Below are positions 44,660 to 54,491 of a stretch of 64,000 nt of DNA, piece by piece. The position numbers and the translations under genes were made by a program. The notes under the pieces were generated by a model that saw only the letters and a program-made list of their open reading frames with translations, was not told where the DNA came from and ran no database searches. The stretch is from positions 124,001 to 188,000 of the forward strand of contig NZ_JAIGQB010000007.1 in NCBI RefSeq assembly GCF_021083185.1. Reading direction: 5' to 3'. Numbering within the stretch: the first letter of the stretch is position 1; every line of letters begins with the position of its first letter. This DNA comes from Nocardioides furvisabuli. Lineage in GTDB: Bacteria > Actinomycetota > Actinomycetes > Propionibacteriales > Nocardioidaceae.

Positions 44660-45715
44660 ATGACGACGACCAGCGAGGCGGAGCGGCGCGCCATGCAGCG
44701 TGCGCTGGCGCTCGCCGTCACCCCGGGCGTGCCGCTCGGTCCGAACCCCCGCGTCGGCTGCGTGCTGCTCGCAGCCGATGGCGCCACGATCGCTGAGGGG
44801 TTCCACCGTGGCGCCGGCACGGCCCACGCGGAGGCCGCCGCGCTCGCGGAGGCCGGTGACGCCGCCCGGGGTGCGACCGCTGTGGTCACCCTCGAGCCGT
44901 GCAACCACACCGGTCGCACCGGGCCGTGCAGCGAGGCGCTCGTCGCCGCAGGCGTACGCCGTGTCGTCTACGCCCAGCCCGACGCCAACCCCGTCGCCGT
45001 GGGTGGTGCGGGACGGCTGCGCGAGGCGGGCATCGAGGTCGTCGGTGGCGTGATGATCGAGGAGGCACAGGCGATCAACCGCGCCTGGACCTTCGCCGTC
45101 GCCCGGCGGCGTCCCTTCGTCACGTGGAAGTTCGCCACCACCCTCGACGGCCGCAGTGCCGCCCCCGACGGCACCAGCCGCTGGGTCTCCAGCCGCGCTG
45201 CCCGGCTCGACACCCACCGCCTCCGCGGGCTCTGCGACACGATGCTGGTCGGCACCGGGACGGTCGAGGTCGACGACCCCGAGCTCACCGTCCGGGACGA
45301 GGTCGACGAGCCGGTCGCGGTGCAGCCGCTGCGCGCGGTGATGGGGTTGCGCGACCTCGGCCCCGACCGCCGCATCTTCAACGACCGCGCCGAGACGGTG
45401 CACCTGCGCACCCGCGACCCCGGGGAGGCGCTGGCCCGGCTGCACGAGCTCGACCGCCAGCACGTCTTCCTCGAGGGCGGACCCGCGCTCGCCCGCGCGT
45501 TCCTGTCCGCCGGCCTCGTCGACGAGGTCGTCGCCTACGTCGCGCCGATGCTGCTCGGCGCGGGCACCAGCGCCGTCGCGGACCTCGGCATCACCACGAT
45601 CGCCGACGCCCTGCACCTGCACGTCACCGACGTGGCGGTGCTCCAGGGCCACGACGGCGAGGACACCAACGTGCGGCTGACCATGAAGCCGCTCACGACC
45701 CCCAGGAGGGCCTGA
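44660..45715 (+). CDS. ribD: bifunctional pyrimidine deaminase/reductase RibD
   Basis: 351 residues. Deaminase part first (about 1-145): HAEAAALAEAG zinc His with catalytic Glu, EPCNHTGRTGPC zinc cysteines. Reductase part follows (FVTWKFATTLDGRSAAPDGTSRWVSS, VFLEGGPALARAFLSAGLVDE). Second and third steps of riboflavin synthesis. ATG directly after GGAGGCGGAG, the site probably masked when FMN is bound. First gene of the rib operon. Confidence 0.95.
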   Translation: MTTTSEAERRAMQRALALAVTPGVPLGPNPRVGCVLLAADGATIAEGFHRGAGTAHAEAAALAEAGDAARGATAVVTLEPCNHTGRTGPCSEALVAAGVRRVVYAQPDANPVAVGGAGRLREAGIEVVGGVMIEEAQAINRAWTFAVARRRPFVTWKFATTLDGRSAAPDGTSRWVSSRAARLDTHRLRGLCDTMLVGTGTVEVDDPELTVRDEVDEPVAVQPLRAVMGLRDLGPDRRIFNDRAETVHLRTRDPGEALARLHELDRQHVFLEGGPALARAFLSAGLVDEVVAYVAPMLLGAGTSAVADLGITTIADALHLHVTDVAVLQGHDGEDTNVRLTMKPLTTPRRA

Positions 45716-46344
45716 TGTTCACCGGAATCGTCGAGGAGCTCGGCACGATCGCCGAGGTCACCGACCAGGGAGACGCCATCCGGCTCACGATCGAGGCGTC
45801 CACCGTGCTCGATGGCACCGTCCTGGGTGACTCGATCTCGGTCAACGGCTGCTGCCTGACGGTCGCCGAGCTCGGGGAGGGCCGGTGGACCGCCGACCTG
45901 ATGCAGGAGACCCTCGACAAGACCTCGCTGCGCGGCGCGGCCCCCGGTGACCGGGTCAACCTCGAGCGCGCCGTGACCGTCGACAAGCGCCTGGGTGGCC
46001 ACATCGTGCAGGGCCACGTCGACGGGGTCGGCGAGATCGTCTCCCGCTCGCCCAGCGAGCACTGGGAGGTCGTCGAGGTCTCGCTGCCCGCCCACCTCGC
46101 GCGCTACCTCGTCGACAAGGGCTCGATCACCGTCGACGGGGTGAGCCTCACCGTCGTCGAGGCGGGGGAGTCCTCCTTCACCGTCAGCCTCATCCCCGAG
46201 ACCCTCGCCCGCACCACGCTCGGCTCGCGCCGTCCCGGTGACCTGGTCAACCTCGAGGCCGACGTCATCGCCAAGCACGTGGAGAAGCTTCTCGGCGCCC
46301 ATGCCTCCACCCACCTCCCGGCCCACGTCCAGAAGGACTCCTGA
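45715..46344 (+). CDS. ribE: riboflavin synthase alpha chain
   Basis: 209 residues made of two similar barrels: [12 protein letters not shown] ... VNGCCLTV and [15 protein letters not shown] ... VDGVSLTVV. Dismutes 6,7-dimethyl-8-ribityllumazine to riboflavin. ATG overlaps the ribD stop by one base (TGATG) with AGGAGG upstream. Confidence 0.96.
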   Translation: MFTGIVEELGTIAEVTDQGDAIRLTIEASTVLDGTVLGDSISVNGCCLTVAELGEGRWTADLMQETLDKTSLRGAAPGDRVNLERAVTVDKRLGGHIVQGHVDGVGEIVSRSPSEHWEVVEVSLPAHLARYLVDKGSITVDGVSLTVVEAGESSFTVSLIPETLARTTLGSRRPGDLVNLEADVIAKHVEKLLGAHASTHLPAHVQKDS

Positions 46345-47039
46345 TGCCCCTGATCGAGTGGCTCCTCGACGGCACCATCCCGGTGCCCGGCGGGGAGCTC
46401 AGCGCCCGGGAGGTCGTCGGCAACCTCTTCGGCCTCGCCAGCGCGATCCTCGGGATGAGGCGCGTGGTGTGGGCGTGGCCGGTCGGCCTGGTCGGCAACG
46501 TCCTGCTCTTCACGGTCTTCGCGACCGGCGAGCTCTCCGGCGCCGTCGCCGAGCCGCTGTGGGGACAGGCCGGTCGCCAGGTGTTCTTCGCCGCCGTCTC
46601 GCTCTACGGCTGGTGGCGCTGGTCCCGGCTGCGCGACGCAGGCGGCGCGTCCGACGGTGGCGCCATCGCCCCGCGGTGGGCGACCGGTGCCGAGCGGGTC
46701 CAGCTGCTCGTGCTGGGCGTCGTCGGCTACGCCGCGGCGTACGTCGTGCTCCAGCGGATCGGTTCGTGGGGTCCGAGCACCGAGGCGTGGATCCTGGCCG
46801 GCTCCGTGCTCGCGACCTACGGCATGGCGCGCGGATGGGTGGAGTTCTGGCTCGTCTGGGTCCTCGTCGACGTCGTCGGCGTGACCACCCTCGTCCAGGC
46901 CGGCTACTACCCGACGGCGGGGATGTACCTCGTCTACGCCGTCTTCGTCGTCATCGGCTTCGTGGTCTGGCTCCGCGCCAGCCGCACCGTCGTCGAGTCC
47001 AGCGGTACCGAGAAGGCCGAGGAGGTCGTCGCAGCATGA
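46344..47039 (+). CDS. ribM: PnuC-family transporter, probably a riboflavin importer (RibM/PnuX type)
   Basis: 231 residues, six to seven helices. [33 protein letters not shown] and [34 protein letters not shown] are PnuC signatures. In other actinobacteria PnuC-like proteins RibM and PnuX inside FMN-riboswitch operons carry riboflavin; the operon position here says the same. It sits between ribE and ribBA with 1- and 4-nt overlaps. Confidence 0.85.
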   Translation: MPLIEWLLDGTIPVPGGELSAREVVGNLFGLASAILGMRRVVWAWPVGLVGNVLLFTVFATGELSGAVAEPLWGQAGRQVFFAAVSLYGWWRWSRLRDAGGASDGGAIAPRWATGAERVQLLVLGVVGYAAAYVVLQRIGSWGPSTEAWILAGSVLATYGMARGWVEFWLVWVLVDVVGVTTLVQAGYYPTAGMYLVYAVFVVIGFVVWLRASRTVVESSGTEKAEEVVAA

Positions 47040-48301
47040 GCACCACTCCCGACAGCAGGGTCAGGCTCGACCCCGTCGAGCGCGCCGTCGCCGACATCGC
47101 GGCCGGCAGGGCCGTCGTCGTCGTCGACGACGAGGACCGTGAGAACGAGGGCGACATCATCTTCGCCGCTGCGAAGGCGACGCCGGAGCTGATGGCCTTC
47201 ACGATCCGCCACTCCAGCGGCGTGATCTGCGTGCCGATGCCCGGCGACATGCTGGAGCGTCTCGAGATCCCGCTGATGACCCCGCACAACAAGGACAAGC
47301 TGCGCACGGCGTACACGATCTCGGTGGACGCCCGCGACGGTGTCAGCACCGGCATCAGCGCCGCGGACCGCGCGCACACCGCCCGCACGCTCGCCGACTC
47401 GGCCACCGAGCCGTGGGAGCTGACCCGGCCCGGGCACGTCTTCCCCCTGCGCTACCGCGAGGGTGGCGTGCTCGTGCGCCGCGGGCACACCGAGGCAGCC
47501 GTCGACCTCGCCGTGCTGGCCGGCCTGACCCCGGCCGGCGTGCTCGTCGAGGTGGTGAACGACGACGGCACGATGAAGCGGGGGCCCGAGCTGCGGGAGT
47601 TCGCCGACGAGCACGGGCTCGCGATGATCTCGATCGAGGACCTCGTGCGCTACCGCCGGCGGCACGAGCGCCACGTCGAGCGGGTCGCGCAGACGCGCCT
47701 GCCCACGCGACACGGCGACTTCACCGCCTACGGCTACCGCATCACCATCGACGGCAGCGAGCACGTCGCGCTCGTGCACGGTGACATCAGCGGTGACGAG
47801 CCGGTGCTGACCCGGGTGCACAGCGAGTGCCTCACCGGTGACGTCTTCGGCAGCGAGCGCTGCGACTGCGGTCCCCAGCTCGACGAGGCCCTCGCCCGGG
47901 TCGTCGCCGAGGGCCGGGGAGTGGTGGTCTACCTCCGCGGCCACGAGGGCCGCGGCATCGGCCTGGTCGCCAAGCTGCAGGCCTACCAGCTCCAGGACGG
48001 CGGGCGCGACACGGTCGACGCGAACCTCGACCTGGGCCTGCCCGCCGACGCACGCCACTACGGCACCGCGACGCAGGTCCTGCGCGACCTCGGGGTCTCC
48101 TCGGTGCGCCTGATGACCAACAACCCCGACAAGACCGCCAGCCTCGAGGACTTCGGGATCACGGTGGCCGAGCGGGTCCCGCTCACGCCGCACCCCAACG
48201 ACCACAACCTCACCTACCTGCTGACCAAGCGCGACCGGATGGGGCACGACCTGCCCGACCTGGTCGGAGACGAGCCCCTGCACGAAGGAGGACGCCCATG
48301 A
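47036..48301 (+). CDS. ribBA: bifunctional DHBP synthase / GTP cyclohydrolase II RibBA
   Basis: 421 residues. RibB half (about 1-205): [28 protein letters not shown]. RibA half (about 206-400): [21 protein letters not shown] with the three zinc Cys, [22 protein letters not shown]. Makes the two starting precursors of riboflavin from ribulose 5-phosphate and GTP. Overlaps ribM by 4 nt. Confidence 0.96.
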   Translation: MSTTPDSRVRLDPVERAVADIAAGRAVVVVDDEDRENEGDIIFAAAKATPELMAFTIRHSSGVICVPMPGDMLERLEIPLMTPHNKDKLRTAYTISVDARDGVSTGISAADRAHTARTLADSATEPWELTRPGHVFPLRYREGGVLVRRGHTEAAVDLAVLAGLTPAGVLVEVVNDDGTMKRGPELREFADEHGLAMISIEDLVRYRRRHERHVERVAQTRLPTRHGDFTAYGYRITIDGSEHVALVHGDISGDEPVLTRVHSECLTGDVFGSERCDCGPQLDEALARVVAEGRGVVVYLRGHEGRGIGLVAKLQAYQLQDGGRDTVDANLDLGLPADARHYGTATQVLRDLGVSSVRLMTNNPDKTASLEDFGITVAERVPLTPHPNDHNLTYLLTKRDRMGHDLPDLVGDEPLHEGGRP

Positions 48302-48777
48302 GCGGCGCCGGAGCACCCACGTCCCAGCCCTTCGACGCGAGCGGCCTGAAGGTCGCCGTTGTCGCGGCGAGCTGGCACACCCAGGTCATGGACGGACTGG
48401 TGGGCGGCGCCGAGCGCGCGCTGGCGGCGTACGGCATCACCGAGCCGGAGGTGGTCCGGGTCCCCGGCACCTTCGAGCTGCCGGTGGTCGCCGCGGCCCT
48501 GGCCCACGAGGGGTACGACGCCGTGGTGGCGCTGGGGGTGGTGATCCGCGGTGGCACCCCACACTTCGACTACGTCTGCTCGGCCGCGACCGACGGCCTC
48601 ACGCAGGTGAGCGTGGCGCACGCGGTCCCGGTGGGCTTCGGCGTGCTGACCTGTGACACCGAGGAGCAGGCGCTCGACCGGGCCGGGCTCGACGGCTCGT
48701 CGGAGGACAAGGGCTGGGAGGCCACCGCGGCCGCCCTCGACACCGCACGAGTCCTGCAAGGACTGCGCGGGCGCTGA
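48298..48777 (+). CDS. ribH: 6,7-dimethyl-8-ribityllumazine synthase
   Basis: 159 residues. [61 protein letters not shown] and a C-terminal [12 protein letters not shown] are lumazine synthase motifs. Its icosahedral or pentameric subunits feed ribE. Last gene of the operon. Confidence 0.96.
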   Translation: MSGAGAPTSQPFDASGLKVAVVAASWHTQVMDGLVGGAERALAAYGITEPEVVRVPGTFELPVVAAALAHEGYDAVVALGVVIRGGTPHFDYVCSAATDGLTQVSVAHAVPVGFGVLTCDTEEQALDRAGLDGSSEDKGWEATAAALDTARVLQGLRGR

Positions 48778-48787
48778 GGGCCGTCGG

Positions 48788-49063
48788 TCAGGACGTGCGG
48801 TCGGTCGCGCCCTGGAGCCGATCGATGTGCTCGGAGGCCTGCGCCTTGGTGAGGTCGCCGGGAAGCTCCTCGCCGGCCTCGCGGGCGAGGGTGTCGAGGT
48901 AGCTGCGCTGCGCGCCCGTGATCGGCTCGTCGCCGGTGACCCACTCCTCGGGGTCCTTGCGGGTGGTGTCGCCCTGGGGGCCGCCCAGGGTGTCGGCGTC
49001 CGGGGTCTCGGGGACCCGGCTGTCGGTGGTGTCGGGATCCGAATGCATGTTCGATTCAGTCAT
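48788..49063 (-). CDS. DUF3072 protein
   Basis: 91 residues. PEEWVTGDEPITGAQRSYLDTLAREAGEELPGDLTKAQASEHIDRLQ is the DUF3072 domain (PF11272); the first about 40 residues are acidic and disordered. Function unknown. ATG 6 nt after TACAGT. Convergent with ribH. Confidence 0.88.
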   Translation of the reverse strand: MTESNMHSDPDTTDSRVPETPDADTLGGPQGDTTRKDPEEWVTGDEPITGAQRSYLDTLAREAGEELPGDLTKAQASEHIDRLQGATDRTS

Positions 49064-49169
49064 GATGCGACTGTAGCCCGCGCACCGGCGAGGACAACCC
49101 TCCCGCGGGGTGGTCCGCACCCGGGACCGGCCGCAGCGCGCGGGGCGCCGCGCCGTAGGCTTGTCCCTC

Positions 49170-49433
49170 GTGAAGACGTTCGAGGAGCTGTGGGCAGAGC
49201 TGTCCACCAAGGCCGAGGAGCGCCCCGAGGGCTCCGGCACCGTCGCCCAGCTCGACGCCGGCGTCCATGCCATCGGCAAGAAGCTGCTGGAGGAGGCCGC
49301 CGAGTCCTGGATGGCCGCCGAGCACGAGGGCAGGGACGCGACGGCGCTGGAGATCAGCCAGCTGCTCTACCACGCGCAGGTGCTCATGCTCGCCTCCGGA
49401 CTGACCCTCGACGACGTCTACGCACACCTGTGA
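49170..49433 (+). CDS. hisE: phosphoribosyl-ATP diphosphatase HisE
   Basis: 87 residues: [49 protein letters not shown], the MazG-like HisE helices with the EExxE-type metal site, then [18 protein letters not shown]. Second step of histidine synthesis. GTG 8 nt after TAGGCT. hisG follows 7 nt later; the other his genes are not here. Confidence 0.93.
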   Translation: MKTFEELWAELSTKAEERPEGSGTVAQLDAGVHAIGKKLLEEAAESWMAAEHEGRDATALEISQLLYHAQVLMLASGLTLDDVYAHL

Positions 49434-49440
49434 GCCACTG

Positions 49441-50286
49441 ATGACCCTTCGCATCGCCGTCCCCAACAAGGGATCGCTGTCCCAGGCAGCCACCGACATC
49501 CTGCGCGAGTCCGGCTACCGCCAGCGCAGCGACTCCAAGGAGCTCGCGCTCGTCGACTCCGAGAACGACGTCGAGTTCTTCTACCTCCGCCCGCGCGACA
49601 TCGCGCTCTACGTCGGCGAGGGCACCCTCGACGTCGGCATCACCGGCCGCGACCTGCTGCTCGACTCGGGTGCCAAGGCCGACGAGGTGATGGACCTCGG
49701 CTTCGGCCGCTCGCGCTTCCACTTCGCCGGCCCCGCCGGCCGCTACTCCTCCCTGGAGGACCTGCGCGGCCTGCGCATCGCGACCTCGTACGTCGGCGTG
49801 GTCGAGGACTACCTCTTCCGCCACGGCATCGACGCCTCCGTCACCCGTCTCGACGGCGCGGTCGAGACGAGCATCCAGCTCGGCGTCGCCGACGTGATCG
49901 CCGACGTGGTGGAGACCGGCACCACCCTGCGCGCTGCCGGGCTGGCGACCTTCGGCGAGGTCATCCTCGACTCCGCGGCCGTGCTGATCACCCGCGGTGA
50001 CGTGGTGCACGACGACTTCGAGATCTTCCGGCGCCGCATCGAGGGCGTCCTGGTGGCCCGCAGCTACGTGATGATGGACTACGACATCGAGGAGGCAGAC
50101 CTCCCGCGCGCGACCGAGCTCGCACCCGGGCGCGAGGGTCCGACCATCTCGCCGCTGGGCAAGGCCGGCTGGGTCGCTGTGCGGGTGATGGTGCCCCGGG
50201 CCGGGTCGCAGCGGCTGATGGACGAGCTCTACTCGATCGGCGCGCGCGCCATCCTGCTCACGGACATCCATGCCTGCCGCCTCTGA
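49441..50286 (+). CDS. hisG: ATP phosphoribosyltransferase HisG (long form)
   Basis: 281 residues. First, committed step of histidine synthesis. RIAVPNKGSLSQAATDIL, LGFGRSRFHFAGPAG, VEDYLFRHGIDASVTRLDGAVETSIQLGVADVIADVVETGTTLRAAGL; the last about 75 residues are the regulatory ACT-like domain of the long, histidine-inhibited form. Forms an operon with hisE. Confidence 0.95.
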   Translation: MTLRIAVPNKGSLSQAATDILRESGYRQRSDSKELALVDSENDVEFFYLRPRDIALYVGEGTLDVGITGRDLLLDSGAKADEVMDLGFGRSRFHFAGPAGRYSSLEDLRGLRIATSYVGVVEDYLFRHGIDASVTRLDGAVETSIQLGVADVIADVVETGTTLRAAGLATFGEVILDSAAVLITRGDVVHDDFEIFRRRIEGVLVARSYVMMDYDIEEADLPRATELAPGREGPTISPLGKAGWVAVRVMVPRAGSQRLMDELYSIGARAILLTDIHACRL

Positions 50287-50722
50287 GCCGGTCGGTCGTG
50301 GCGACCTGCCCCGCACCTGGCGGCCGATGGGCGTGCGCTACGCGGTGGTCGGCTTCGGTCTGATGCTGTTCGTGGTGTGTGCCGCGGCGTGGTTCGGCTT
50401 CGACGAGTCCGTGCGTGACCGCTTCACGTGGCTCCAGCGGTTCACGCTGCTGGTGCTGGGCGGGTGCCTGGCCGCGTGCGGCTGGGCGCTGGGGCGTGCC
50501 CGCGTCACCGCGGAGCCTGACGCGCTGGTGGTCGTCAACGGGTTCCGGACGCGCCACCTCGCCTGGGAGCAGGTCGTCGCGATCCACCTCCCCGCCGGGG
50601 CACCGTGGGCCGTGATCGACCTGGCCGACGGCACGACGATCTCCGCCATGGCCTTCCAGGGCTCCGACGGCAAGGTCGCCCGCGACGGCGTGCGCCAGGT
50701 GCGGGCGTTGCTCGACCGCTAG
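50270..50722 (+). CDS. PH-domain (bPH_6-like) membrane protein
   Basis: 150 residues. Two helices (about 20-39 and 49-65), then a small PH-like domain (TAEPDALVVVNGFRTRHLAWEQVVAIHLPAGAPWAVIDLADG). It starts inside hisG (17-nt overlap). Similar genes follow hisE-hisG in many actinobacteria; function unknown. Confidence 0.8.
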   Translation: MPAASEPVGRGDLPRTWRPMGVRYAVVGFGLMLFVVCAAAWFGFDESVRDRFTWLQRFTLLVLGGCLAACGWALGRARVTAEPDALVVVNGFRTRHLAWEQVVAIHLPAGAPWAVIDLADGTTISAMAFQGSDGKVARDGVRQVRALLDR

Positions 50723-51633
50723 ACCGGCTGGAGGGCGTGGATGCCCCACGAGACCGACAGCTCGTCGCCGGCGCTCCCCGCAGGGGCGAGCGTGGTCAGG
50801 TCGGTACCGGAGTTGAAGGCGTCCGCCGGTGCGGTCATCGGCTCGACCGCGATCGCCGGCCGTCCGCCGTCGGCTGGCGGGGTGAAGACCTGGAGCCACC
50901 GGTGGCGATCGTCGACCCACAGCGCGACTCCGCGCCCGGTGCGCGGGTCGAGGAGCGTGACGGTGACGCGGCCGTCCTCGTGCCGGAGGTCGCCGAAGCC
51001 GTCGTCGAGCACCGTGTCGCCGATGCGGCGCGGGGTCGCGAAGTCGTACGCCCCGGCGACCGGCTCGGTGCCGATCGGCAGCCGGCGGTCGTCGACCACC
51101 AGCCGGGTACGCGCCGGCACCAGCAGCTCGAGGTCCTCGATGGTGGTCCCGACCGCGAGGTAGGGATGCGCCCCGCTGGCGTACGGCGCCGGCTCGGGTG
51201 CGAGGTTCGTGGCGGTCTGGGTGACGACGAGCCCGTCGGCGGTGAGGTCGTAGAGGACGTGCAGGTCCAGGGCCCACGGGTAACCGCTCTGGGCCATCAC
51301 CCGATGCACGAGCGACACCGACGTGCCGGTGTGCTCCTCGACGGTCCATGAAGCCCACCGGGCCAGTCCGTGCGAGGCGTTGCCACGGGTGGGGTCGCTC
51401 AGGCCCAGCTGGTGCTCGCGACCGCCGAAGGAGTAGCGGCCGTCGCGGATGCGGTTCGGCCACGGCATCAACAGCTGCCCGCGACCCCCGCCGGACATCT
51501 CCGTGTCGGCGAAACCGTCCACCAGGTCGCGGCCGTGGTGGGACAGGGTCCGCAGGGCGGCACCGCTCTCGGTGACGACGGCGACGTAGCCGGCCGCGCG
51601 GATCTCGTACTGCTCGCCGCTGGGGAGGACCAT
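50719..51633 (-). CDS. aldose 1-epimerase family protein
   Basis: 304 residues. Galactose-mutarotase-like fold: GGGRGQLLMPWPNRIRDGRYSFGGREHQL, ASHGLARWASW, APYASGAHPYLAVG (catalytic His), and a late EPMTAPADAFNSG with the catalytic Glu. I chose ATG 51633 because TAGGGT lies 7 nt upstream; GTG 51642 overlaps that box. Its stop overlaps the PH gene's stop on the other strand (CTAG). Confidence 0.88.
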   Translation of the reverse strand: MVLPSGEQYEIRAAGYVAVVTESGAALRTLSHHGRDLVDGFADTEMSGGGRGQLLMPWPNRIRDGRYSFGGREHQLGLSDPTRGNASHGLARWASWTVEEHTGTSVSLVHRVMAQSGYPWALDLHVLYDLTADGLVVTQTATNLAPEPAPYASGAHPYLAVGTTIEDLELLVPARTRLVVDDRRLPIGTEPVAGAYDFATPRRIGDTVLDDGFGDLRHEDGRVTVTLLDPRTGRGVALWVDDRHRWLQVFTPPADGGRPAIAVEPMTAPADAFNSGTDLTTLAPAGSAGDELSVSWGIHALQPV

Positions 51634-51656
51634 GGCGGCCACCCTAGTGACGGACG

Positions 51657-52223
51657 TCAGCCGGTGGTGACGACGAGGTCCGCGTGTTCGCGGGTCCGCA
51701 GCCGGGCGAAGAGCTGCTCCTCGTCAGTGCGCCACTGCTCCCACTGCGGGCGCATGTGCTCGCCGTCGCGGGCCAACCCCCGCTCGAGCCGCAGGTCGGA
51801 GGCGGCCTCGACCCAGACCAGTACGCCGACCCGGTGGGCGACGGTCGGCGACCAGCACCCCACCCCCTCGAGCACGAGGAGCCCACCCGGAGCCACGGCG
51901 TGCCACTCGGCCCAGCCATCGGCGACCCAGTCCCAGCGGCGCCACCGGCCCACCTCGCCGACCGCCAGTGGGGCCAGCAGCCGCTCGAGCGAGCCGGCCA
52001 GGCCGGGGAGCCCCCGCCAGCCCTCGAGCAGCTCGTCGCAGTGCACCACCTGGGCGTGCGGGGCGAGGTCGGCGATCTCGGCTGCCAGGGTGGTCTTGCC
52101 GGACCCGGCCGGCCCGTCGATGCAGACCAGCCGTCCGGTGCCGAGCGTGGGCGGGGCGTCGAGCACCCGGCCGGCGACGAGGCCGGCGGTGGCACGGGGG
52201 TCGGTGCTGGAGTCAGAAGGCAC
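51657..52223 (-). CDS. P-loop nucleoside kinase-like protein (uridine kinase type)
   Basis: 188 residues. P-loop IDGPAGSGKTTLAAEI near residue 36, VVHCDELLEGWRGLPGL (Walker B region), VLEGVGCWSP, and a lid with RLERGLARDGEHMRPQWEQW. Resembles uridine kinases and other small-molecule kinases; substrate unknown. Overlaps the upstream aldolase-like gene by 11 nt. Confidence 0.8.
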   Translation of the reverse strand: MPSDSSTDPRATAGLVAGRVLDAPPTLGTGRLVCIDGPAGSGKTTLAAEIADLAPHAQVVHCDELLEGWRGLPGLAGSLERLLAPLAVGEVGRWRRWDWVADGWAEWHAVAPGGLLVLEGVGCWSPTVAHRVGVLVWVEAASDLRLERGLARDGEHMRPQWEQWRTDEEQLFARLRTREHADLVVTTG

Positions 52224-53430
52224 GGTCGCAGCCGCGGTAGGACGGGACGACGTCGGTGACCACCCCGCCCCGGACCAGGTGCACGTCGCGCACGTGCTCG
52301 AACAGCTCGCCGGACTTGGCGTGGCGGAACCACACCAGGTCGCCGATGCGCAGGAGCGCGGCGGGGTGACCGGTGAGCGGCGTCTGCACCTCGCCGGCGC
52401 CTTCGAGCCCGGTCAGGTGCAGCCCCGGTGGAGCCCACGGCACCGGTGAGCGGTCCGCCCCGGTCGCGCCGCTGGCGATGAGGCCGCCGCCGTGCACCGT
52501 CGCGACGGCCGGCGTCGGCTTGCGGGTGACCCGCAGCCCGAAGTACGCCGCCGGGCGCGGCTCGAAACAGGCGTAGTGGTCGAAGATCCCGGGCACCAGC
52601 AGCCCCGACCCGGCCGCGATCTCGGTGACGGCACCGTCGGCGGCTGTCGCCTCGACCGAGCCGGACCCGCCGCCGTTCCAGAACTCCAGCTCCGCGACGC
52701 GCGACATCGCCTCCGAGATCTCGCGTCGCCGCACCTCGAGCTGAGCCATCGACGCCTGCTTGAGGCGGCGTACGAGCAGGGACCTGGTCCGCTGGTCCGG
52801 GACGTCGTCCTGGACCCCGGCCACCTGTCCCTCGTAGGTCATCACGCCGACGAGCCGGAACCCGTCGCGCTCGAGGACCTGCCGGGCCAGCGCCACGACG
52901 TCGGCGGTGTCGAACAGCGGGGAGCGTCTGGGTCCGATGTGTTGCCCGCCCAGGCGCAGGCCCGCGTCGAGGTCGAGGGCGATGCGGACCTCCACGTCGT
53001 CGACGACCCGTGCCGCGTCGACGACGTCGAGGTGCGCGGGGTCGTCGACCATCAACGTGATGGCGCCCGCGGCAGCGGGGGAGGCGAGGAGGCGACGCAG
53101 CGCGGCGACGTCGACCGAGGGGTAGGCCACGACGATGTCGTCGCTGACGCCTGTCTCGTGCAGCCACAGCGCCTCGGCGACGGTGAAGGCCAGGACGCCC
53201 GAGAAGCCGTCGTGGGCCAGGGCCCGCCGGACGAGCTCCGCGACCCGCAGCGACTTCGACGCGACCCGCAGCGGCTTGCCCCCGGCGCGGCGCACGAGGT
53301 CGGCGGCGTTGGCGTCGAACGCGTCGAGGTCCACCACCGCGATGGGGGTGGACGGCGGCTCGGGCAGGGCCGCGACCGCCTGGTCGAGCCGCGCCCACAA
53401 CCGGTTGCGCTCGACGAGGTGGTCACTCAC
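52213..53430 (-). CDS. PLP amino acid deaminase/aldolase (D-threonine aldolase-like)
   Basis: 405 residues. Alanine-racemase-type PLP barrel with catalytic Lys58-59 region RVASKSLRV, and a C-terminal DSD1/D-threonine-aldolase domain (GSGLLVPGIFDHYACFEPRPAAYFGLRV; DLVWFRHAKSGELFEHVRDVHLVRGG). Probably splits or deaminates a D-beta-hydroxy amino acid. GTG start overlaps the stop of the preceding gene by 4 nt. Confidence 0.85.
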   Translation of the reverse strand: MSDHLVERNRLWARLDQAVAALPEPPSTPIAVVDLDAFDANAADLVRRAGGKPLRVASKSLRVAELVRRALAHDGFSGVLAFTVAEALWLHETGVSDDIVVAYPSVDVAALRRLLASPAAAGAITLMVDDPAHLDVVDAARVVDDVEVRIALDLDAGLRLGGQHIGPRRSPLFDTADVVALARQVLERDGFRLVGVMTYEGQVAGVQDDVPDQRTRSLLVRRLKQASMAQLEVRRREISEAMSRVAELEFWNGGGSGSVEATAADGAVTEIAAGSGLLVPGIFDHYACFEPRPAAYFGLRVTRKPTPAVATVHGGGLIASGATGADRSPVPWAPPGLHLTGLEGAGEVQTPLTGHPAALLRIGDLVWFRHAKSGELFEHVRDVHLVRGGVVTDVVPSYRGCDRAF

Positions 53431-53885
53431 TCAATGCCCCGCTTGCGCAGCAGCGCCTCGATGTCGGCGAGGTCGTCGTCGACCGCGGGGCGACCCGCGG
53501 GACCGGGAGACGACGTGCGGGGGAGAGCGTCCGCGGCCTTGCGGTCGACGCGGCCCGGTGCAGCGCCCCCGCCCTGGGCGCGACCGAGCTGGCGGTCGCG
53601 CAGGAAGCCACTGACCACGAACAGGACGACGGCGAGGCCGGCCAGGCCCACACCCGCCCACGTGAAGACGTCGAAGACCAGCCCGGTGGCCCAGTCGGTG
53701 ACCGACCCGGCGATCTCGACCACGACCTCCAGGGTCCCGGTGAGCCATGCGGCGGCCGGAAGGAGGGTGAAGCCGAGGGCGCGCAGCCCGTTGACCGCGC
53801 CCCTGCGTCGGAAAGCGATCCACGTCCAGATGCCTCCCGCGACGGTGAGTGCGGCGGTCAGAGCGGCCCACGTAGTCCCATCCAC
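53427..53885 (-). CDS. membrane protein of unknown function
   Basis: 152 residues, starting at GTG 53885 (VDGTTWAALTAALTVAGG); three or so helices (about 3-23, 40-58, 75-97), then a charged disordered tail ending IEALLRKRGIE. No family recognised. First gene of an operon with the aldolase-like, kinase-like genes. Confidence 0.6.
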   Translation of the reverse strand: MDGTTWAALTAALTVAGGIWTWIAFRRRGAVNGLRALGFTLLPAAAWLTGTLEVVVEIAGSVTDWATGLVFDVFTWAGVGLAGLAVVLFVVSGFLRDRQLGRAQGGGAAPGRVDRKAADALPRTSSPGPAGRPAVDDDLADIEALLRKRGIE

Positions 53886-53931
53886 GGCCCCAGAGTCCCA
53901 CAGCGCGCCACACCTCCGGGACAATGACGGT

Positions 53932-54477
53932 GTGCCCCACGACGACCCGCGACCCGAGACCGCCGCCCCGGACGAGCCGCCCCGGACGATCCCGGACCCG
54001 GGCTTCGCCGACGACCGCGGCGAGGCCGACCCCCGCGTACGCCGCGCGCTGGCCGATCACGTGGCCGGGCGGGCGACCTCGGGCACCGTGCTGGCCACGC
54101 TGCAGGACGCCCGGCTCCTGGTGCCGGTGGTCGCGGTCCTCGGCGAGGTCGAGCACGACGCGCAGGGGCTCGCCCACGACAAGTCGTCCGACATGGCAGC
54201 CGTGCTGGTGCAGGCCGCGGACGGCAGCACGGGGCTGCTGGCCTTCACCTCCACCGAGACCATGGCGCTGTGGGACCCGGGGGCACGTCCGGTGCCCGTC
54301 ACTGCCGCCACCGCTGCCACCGCCGCGGTCCAGGACGGTGCCGAGGCGTTGCTCGTGGACCTCGCCGGCCCGGCGACGTACGTCGTCGACGGCGAGGACC
54401 TCACCCGGCTGGCCGCGGGCTGGCGCCTGGTGGGCGTGGGACAGGGACACGGCTGGATTGGCCCGTCGGCGCAATGA
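53932..54477 (+). CDS. SseB-like protein
   Basis: 181 residues. LQDARLLVPVVAV ... DMAAVLVQAADGSTGLLAFTSTETMALWDPGARPVPVTAATAATAAVQDGAEALLVDLAGPATYVV is the SseB N-terminal domain (PF07179). Function unclear in actinobacteria. GTG 6 nt after GACAAT, divergent from the membrane protein at 53885. Confidence 0.85.
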   Translation: MPHDDPRPETAAPDEPPRTIPDPGFADDRGEADPRVRRALADHVAGRATSGTVLATLQDARLLVPVVAVLGEVEHDAQGLAHDKSSDMAAVLVQAADGSTGLLAFTSTETMALWDPGARPVPVTAATAATAAVQDGAEALLVDLAGPATYVVDGEDLTRLAAGWRLVGVGQGHGWIGPSAQ

Positions 54478-54482
54478 TCCGC

Positions 54483-54488
54483 TAGCCT
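54483..54488 (+). promoter_or_regulatory. -10 box TAGCCT of the infC operon
   Basis: TAGCCT, 4 nt after the SseB stop; TTGGCC lies about 19 nt further upstream as a possible -35. It is the likely main promoter for infC-rpmI-rplT and gives a leader of about 285 nt. Confidence 0.65.
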
Positions 54489-54491
54489 TCC

